This document shows, in pieces, positions 24,498 through 26,706 of a DNA stretch of 26,706 bases. Under the pieces are notes generated by a model that was not told the origin of the DNA, did not search any database, and worked only from the letters and a program-made list of their open reading frames with translations. A program made the position numbers and the translations under genes. Every line of letters starts with the position of its first letter. Position 1 is the stretch's first letter. Origin of the DNA: JANXLS01 sp038227045 (GTDB taxonomy: Bacteria > Planctomycetota > SZUA-567 > H5-PLA8); contig JBBRQD010000079.1 of NCBI GenBank assembly GCA_038227045.1, positions 1 through 26,706 of the forward strand, written 5' to 3'.

Positions 24498-24902
24498 TTA
24501 TTTCGAATTGCATTTTGCGCAGTGTTCGACGATCAATGTTTTCACATACGCGATAACTTGCAGGCGTTGCGCTTGGGTCATCATTTTGTCATAGCGGGGC
24601 ATGGTTCGCTGTCCTTTTGTGATGACTTCCAAATATTCTTCGTCTGAATATGTTTTGTAATCCGGATTGGAGAGATCGTCCGGGCGTTTGGTCAGCACAT
24701 ACGCCGCCGGGCCATCACCCTTGCCCTTCGTGCCGTGACAGGCGTCGCAATGCTTTTTATAAAGGACGCAACCCAGCGCCGTCGATTCATAATCGCTGGA
24801 CACTATCGTTTCCTGATTTTTGGGCGTCTCTTGCGCGCAAGCCATGCGCACGGTGCAGCAGACGGCCAGAGCCACAATCCCCAGTATCGAAATCCGCCGC
24901 AT
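24498..24902 (-). CDS. Secreted monohaem c-type cytochrome
   Basis: A 134-residue protein with signal peptide MRRISILGIVALAVCCTVRMACA and a GGAGGA site about 7 bases before ATG 24902; this start is preferred over ATG 24935. Residues ~40-127 form a class I cytochrome c domain. The haem motif is CDACH at 52-56 with GTKGKGDGPAA after it. Met101 in RTMPRYDKMMT is the likely distal ligand. The C-terminal helix is QRLQVIAYVKTL. After the domain, the tail EHCAKCNSK has a second C-x2-C pair without the His, so it is not a second haem site. The protein is probably soluble in the periplasm and shuttles electrons. It is the first gene of the six-gene minus-strand run and is divergent from the Gfo/Idh/MocA gene across 195 bp. 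Confidence 0.9.
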   Translation of the reverse strand: MRRISILGIVALAVCCTVRMACAQETPKNQETIVSSDYESTALGCVLYKKHCDACHGTKGKGDGPAAYVLTKRPDDLSNPDYKTYSDEEYLEVITKGQRTMPRYDKMMTQAQRLQVIAYVKTLIVEHCAKCNSK

Positions 24903-25097
24903 CGCTTGTCCTCCAAATACCAACCGGATACGCATTGCATATACATCTTTTTACTGACAAAGTGAAGGCCGAATCGATTTCTCAAACGACCTCGATGGAC
25001 ATCGCAAATTCTAAATCCGGAATACAGCCCCGCCAAATTGGAATCAGCGTGATTGCAGCGGTGTAGAAAGAATCGAAAGCTCACCCAGGAGAAACCC

Positions 25098-26516
25098 ATG
25101 AAGCATTTGACATCCACGTCTCCCAAGACCTCGCGCCGCCGCTTCCTTCAACAAACTTTCGCTGCCTCCGCCGCCGCCATTGCATGTCCGTCAATCCTTC
25201 GCGCGGCCGATCAAAACGAGTCGGTTCAAGTCGTCTGTGTGGGTGTAAACGGACAGGGGTTTTCCGATCTTCAAAGCATCGCTACCCACGCGAAAGTCAA
25301 ATACGTCGGCTTCTGCGATGTCGACACCGCGCGCTTCGACAGAGCCGACAAACTGATTCCCGGCGTTCCACATTGGCAGGACTTCCGCGAGATGTTCGAC
25401 AAATTGGGTGACAAGTTTGACGCGGTGAATATCGCCACACCCGATCATACGCACGCACTGGTCGCGGTCGAAGCGCTGCGCCGCGGCAAACATGTGTATT
25501 GTCAGAAGCCGCTTGCTCGCACGGTGTGGGAGGCGCGGCAGATGCGCTTGTGGGCGGAGAAAAAAGGCGTCATCACACAGATGGGCAATCAAATTCATTC
25601 GGCCGTGGAATACCGGTTGGGTACGCGCCTGATACAAGAAGGAGCGATCGGCAAAGTAAAAGAAGTTTTCAGTTGGGTGGGCGTGACCGGCAACGAACGC
25701 ACGCGCCTGCTTGAACCGCCCGCGCTCGGACCCGTGCCGGCAAATTTGAACTGGGATTTGTGGATCGGTTGCGCGCCCATGCGCGACTACGCGCCCAATG
25801 CCTACCATCCGTTCGTGTGGCGCGACTGGCAGGATTTCGGCGGCGGCGCGCTCGGCGACTTCGCCTGCCACATCCTCGACCCCGTCTTCACCGCGCTGCG
25901 CTTGCAGTCGCCGCTGTCGGTCATTGCCGACAACAGCGGTATCAACAACCACGTCTGGCCGGTGAACGAAACGGTGCGCTGGGTATTCCCGGCCAACGAC
26001 CTGATCGCGGGCAAAACGTTGAACGTGACCTGGACCGACGGCGGCTTGAAACCCGGCGGCGCCGGAGCCGGAGGACGCAAGCTCGCGCAAATGCCGCCCG
26101 AAATGGACTTGCCCGGCGGCGGTTCGCTCTTCATCGGAGAGAAAGGCAACATGGTTCTCCCGCACGTGGGCATGCCGCGCCTTTATCCAGAGGAAAAATA
26201 CAAAGACTTCGCCATCCCAAAAGAAGAAAAAGTCGACTCGCACTGGCACCGCTGGATTAACGGAATCCGCGAAAACAAAAAGACCAGCGACGGCTTCCAT
26301 TACGCCGGCTGGCTCACCGAAACAGTGCAACTGGGCAACGTGGCCACGCGCATGACCACGCATCCGTCCGGTTCAAGAGGTGGGCAAGTCATCACCGGAG
26401 AAGGCGCAATCCCCCTCGAATGGGACGCGGAAAACCTGAAGTTCTCAAACAAGCCAGAAGCGGCAAAGCTGCTGACCCGGGAGTATCGCGCGGGCTGGGA
26501 AGTTAAAGGCGCATAA
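25098..26516 (+). CDS. Tat-exported Gfo/Idh/MocA family oxidoreductase
   Basis: A 472-residue protein. The start at 25098 has AGGAG 7 bases upstream and places a twin-arginine signal at the N-terminus (TSRRRFLQQTFAASAAAIAC); an in-frame ATG at 25053 lacks both. Residues ~42-160 form the Rossmann NAD(P)-binding domain (VQVVCVGVNGQG, YVGFCDVDTARF, VNIATPDHTHA). The catalytic-site motif is CQKPLAR at 135-141, with Lys137 and Gln in place of the more usual Glu in EKP. Residues ~165-440 form the substrate-binding alpha/beta domain (GNQIHSAVEYRLGTRLIQEG, WRDWQDFGGGALGDFACHIL). Family members oxidise or reduce sugars and inositols. Export of folded, cofactor-loaded relatives by Tat is common in Planctomycetes and Verrucomicrobia. 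The substrate is unknown. Confidence 0.93.
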   Translation: MKHLTSTSPKTSRRRFLQQTFAASAAAIACPSILRAADQNESVQVVCVGVNGQGFSDLQSIATHAKVKYVGFCDVDTARFDRADKLIPGVPHWQDFREMFDKLGDKFDAVNIATPDHTHALVAVEALRRGKHVYCQKPLARTVWEARQMRLWAEKKGVITQMGNQIHSAVEYRLGTRLIQEGAIGKVKEVFSWVGVTGNERTRLLEPPALGPVPANLNWDLWIGCAPMRDYAPNAYHPFVWRDWQDFGGGALGDFACHILDPVFTALRLQSPLSVIADNSGINNHVWPVNETVRWVFPANDLIAGKTLNVTWTDGGLKPGGAGAGGRKLAQMPPEMDLPGGGSLFIGEKGNMVLPHVGMPRLYPEEKYKDFAIPKEEKVDSHWHRWINGIRENKKTSDGFHYAGWLTETVQLGNVATRMTTHPSGSRGGQVITGEGAIPLEWDAENLKFSNKPEAAKLLTREYRAGWEVKGA

Positions 26517-26568
26517 TGAAGTGCGACCTAGCGACGGGTGCATCACCGAACTTGCGGTGGCGTTTCCC

Positions 26569-26588
26569 CTCTCCCCCTTGAGGGAGAG
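26569..26588. terminator. Hairpin after the Gfo/Idh/MocA gene
   Basis: CTCTCCC at 26569-26575 pairs with GGGAGAG at 26582-26588 around a 6-base loop. No T-tract follows, so it may be a rho-independent-like barrier or a dispersed intergenic repeat of the common CCCTCTCCC type. A smaller 5-bp hairpin (CACCG/CGGTG) lies just upstream at 26544-26559. Confidence 0.4.
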
Positions 26589-26687
26589 TTACCATGTAAT
26601 GGAATAGAAAGAGCCATAGCCTCGAGATAAAAAGTCAATGAAGTCTCTCACAACCCATTGACCCAATAATCAGGAGGCCAGGCCCAG

Positions 26688-26706
26688 ATGAAAAACGTTA
26701 TCATGG
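26688..26706 (+). CDS. Start of a gene cut by the window edge
   Basis: ATG at 26688 is preceded by a perfect AGGAGG at 26672-26677 with a 10-base spacer. Only the first six codons (MKNVIM) are present, so no function can be given. Confidence 0.55.

Noticed and set aside
25191..26363. Long 390-codon minus-strand open frame opposite the Gfo/Idh/MocA gene
   Set aside because: It is a high-GC antisense shadow: the plus strand has a Tat signal, a ribosome-binding site and full family motifs, and the antisense product has no domain.

Overview
This window looks like a chromosomal stretch of a Gram-negative soil or freshwater bacterium of the Planctomycetes-Verrucomicrobia-Chlamydiae group, most likely a verrucomicrobium. 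The reasons are indirect. There are many large secreted proteins (a beta-helix/LamG protein, a GATase-like glycoside hydrolase relative, a CE7-type esterase and a CehA/McbA PHP hydrolase). There is a Tat-exported Gfo/Idh/MocA oxidoreductase and a secreted FGE-like protein. Two decayed copies of an integrase-associated C-terminal tail are of a kind I associate with these phyla. An outer-membrane porin ending in Phe shows a diderm cell. There are no rRNA or tRNA genes and no CRISPR array, and I recognised no transcriptional regulator.

Layout. Positions 1-1330 are decayed accessory DNA: an IS630-type transposase N-terminus that loses homology, and two diverged direct copies of a 112-bp sequence. 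An O-methyltransferase gene (1331-2338) follows. Next come an orphan 120-residue protein (2633-2995, minus) and an unusual in-frame chimera (3230-4327, minus) that joins a secreted-protein N-terminus to a piece of type I restriction HsdR. A two-gene minus-strand operon encodes a large secreted glycoside-hydrolase-like protein and an FGE-fold protein without the catalytic cysteines. A cold-shock protein with a clear terminator follows (9185-9447). A CE7-type acetyl esterase (10035-11333) is bracketed by two same-strand remnants of an integrase-associated tail, and the second remnant abuts a 5'-truncated universal stress protein. Then come a COG2187-type phosphotransferase without its usual kinase half and a beta-helix/LamG protein.

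The part most worth study is 16542-24902, six minus-strand genes in a row. In transcription order they encode a secreted c-type cytochrome, a porin with a coiled-coil N-terminus, a small membrane-anchored or lipid-anchored c-type cytochrome, two paralogous secreted cupredoxins and a CehA/McbA metallohydrolase. The two cupredoxins have amicyanin-like copper ligands, a conserved CxCKP motif, seven versus one Ig-like repeats, and a shared C-terminal domain of about 105 residues that I cannot name. Together they read as a candidate cell-surface electron-transfer or copper-handling module; this is an inference from gene content and order. A divergent Tat-exported oxidoreductase (25098-26516) and the first codons of another gene end the window.
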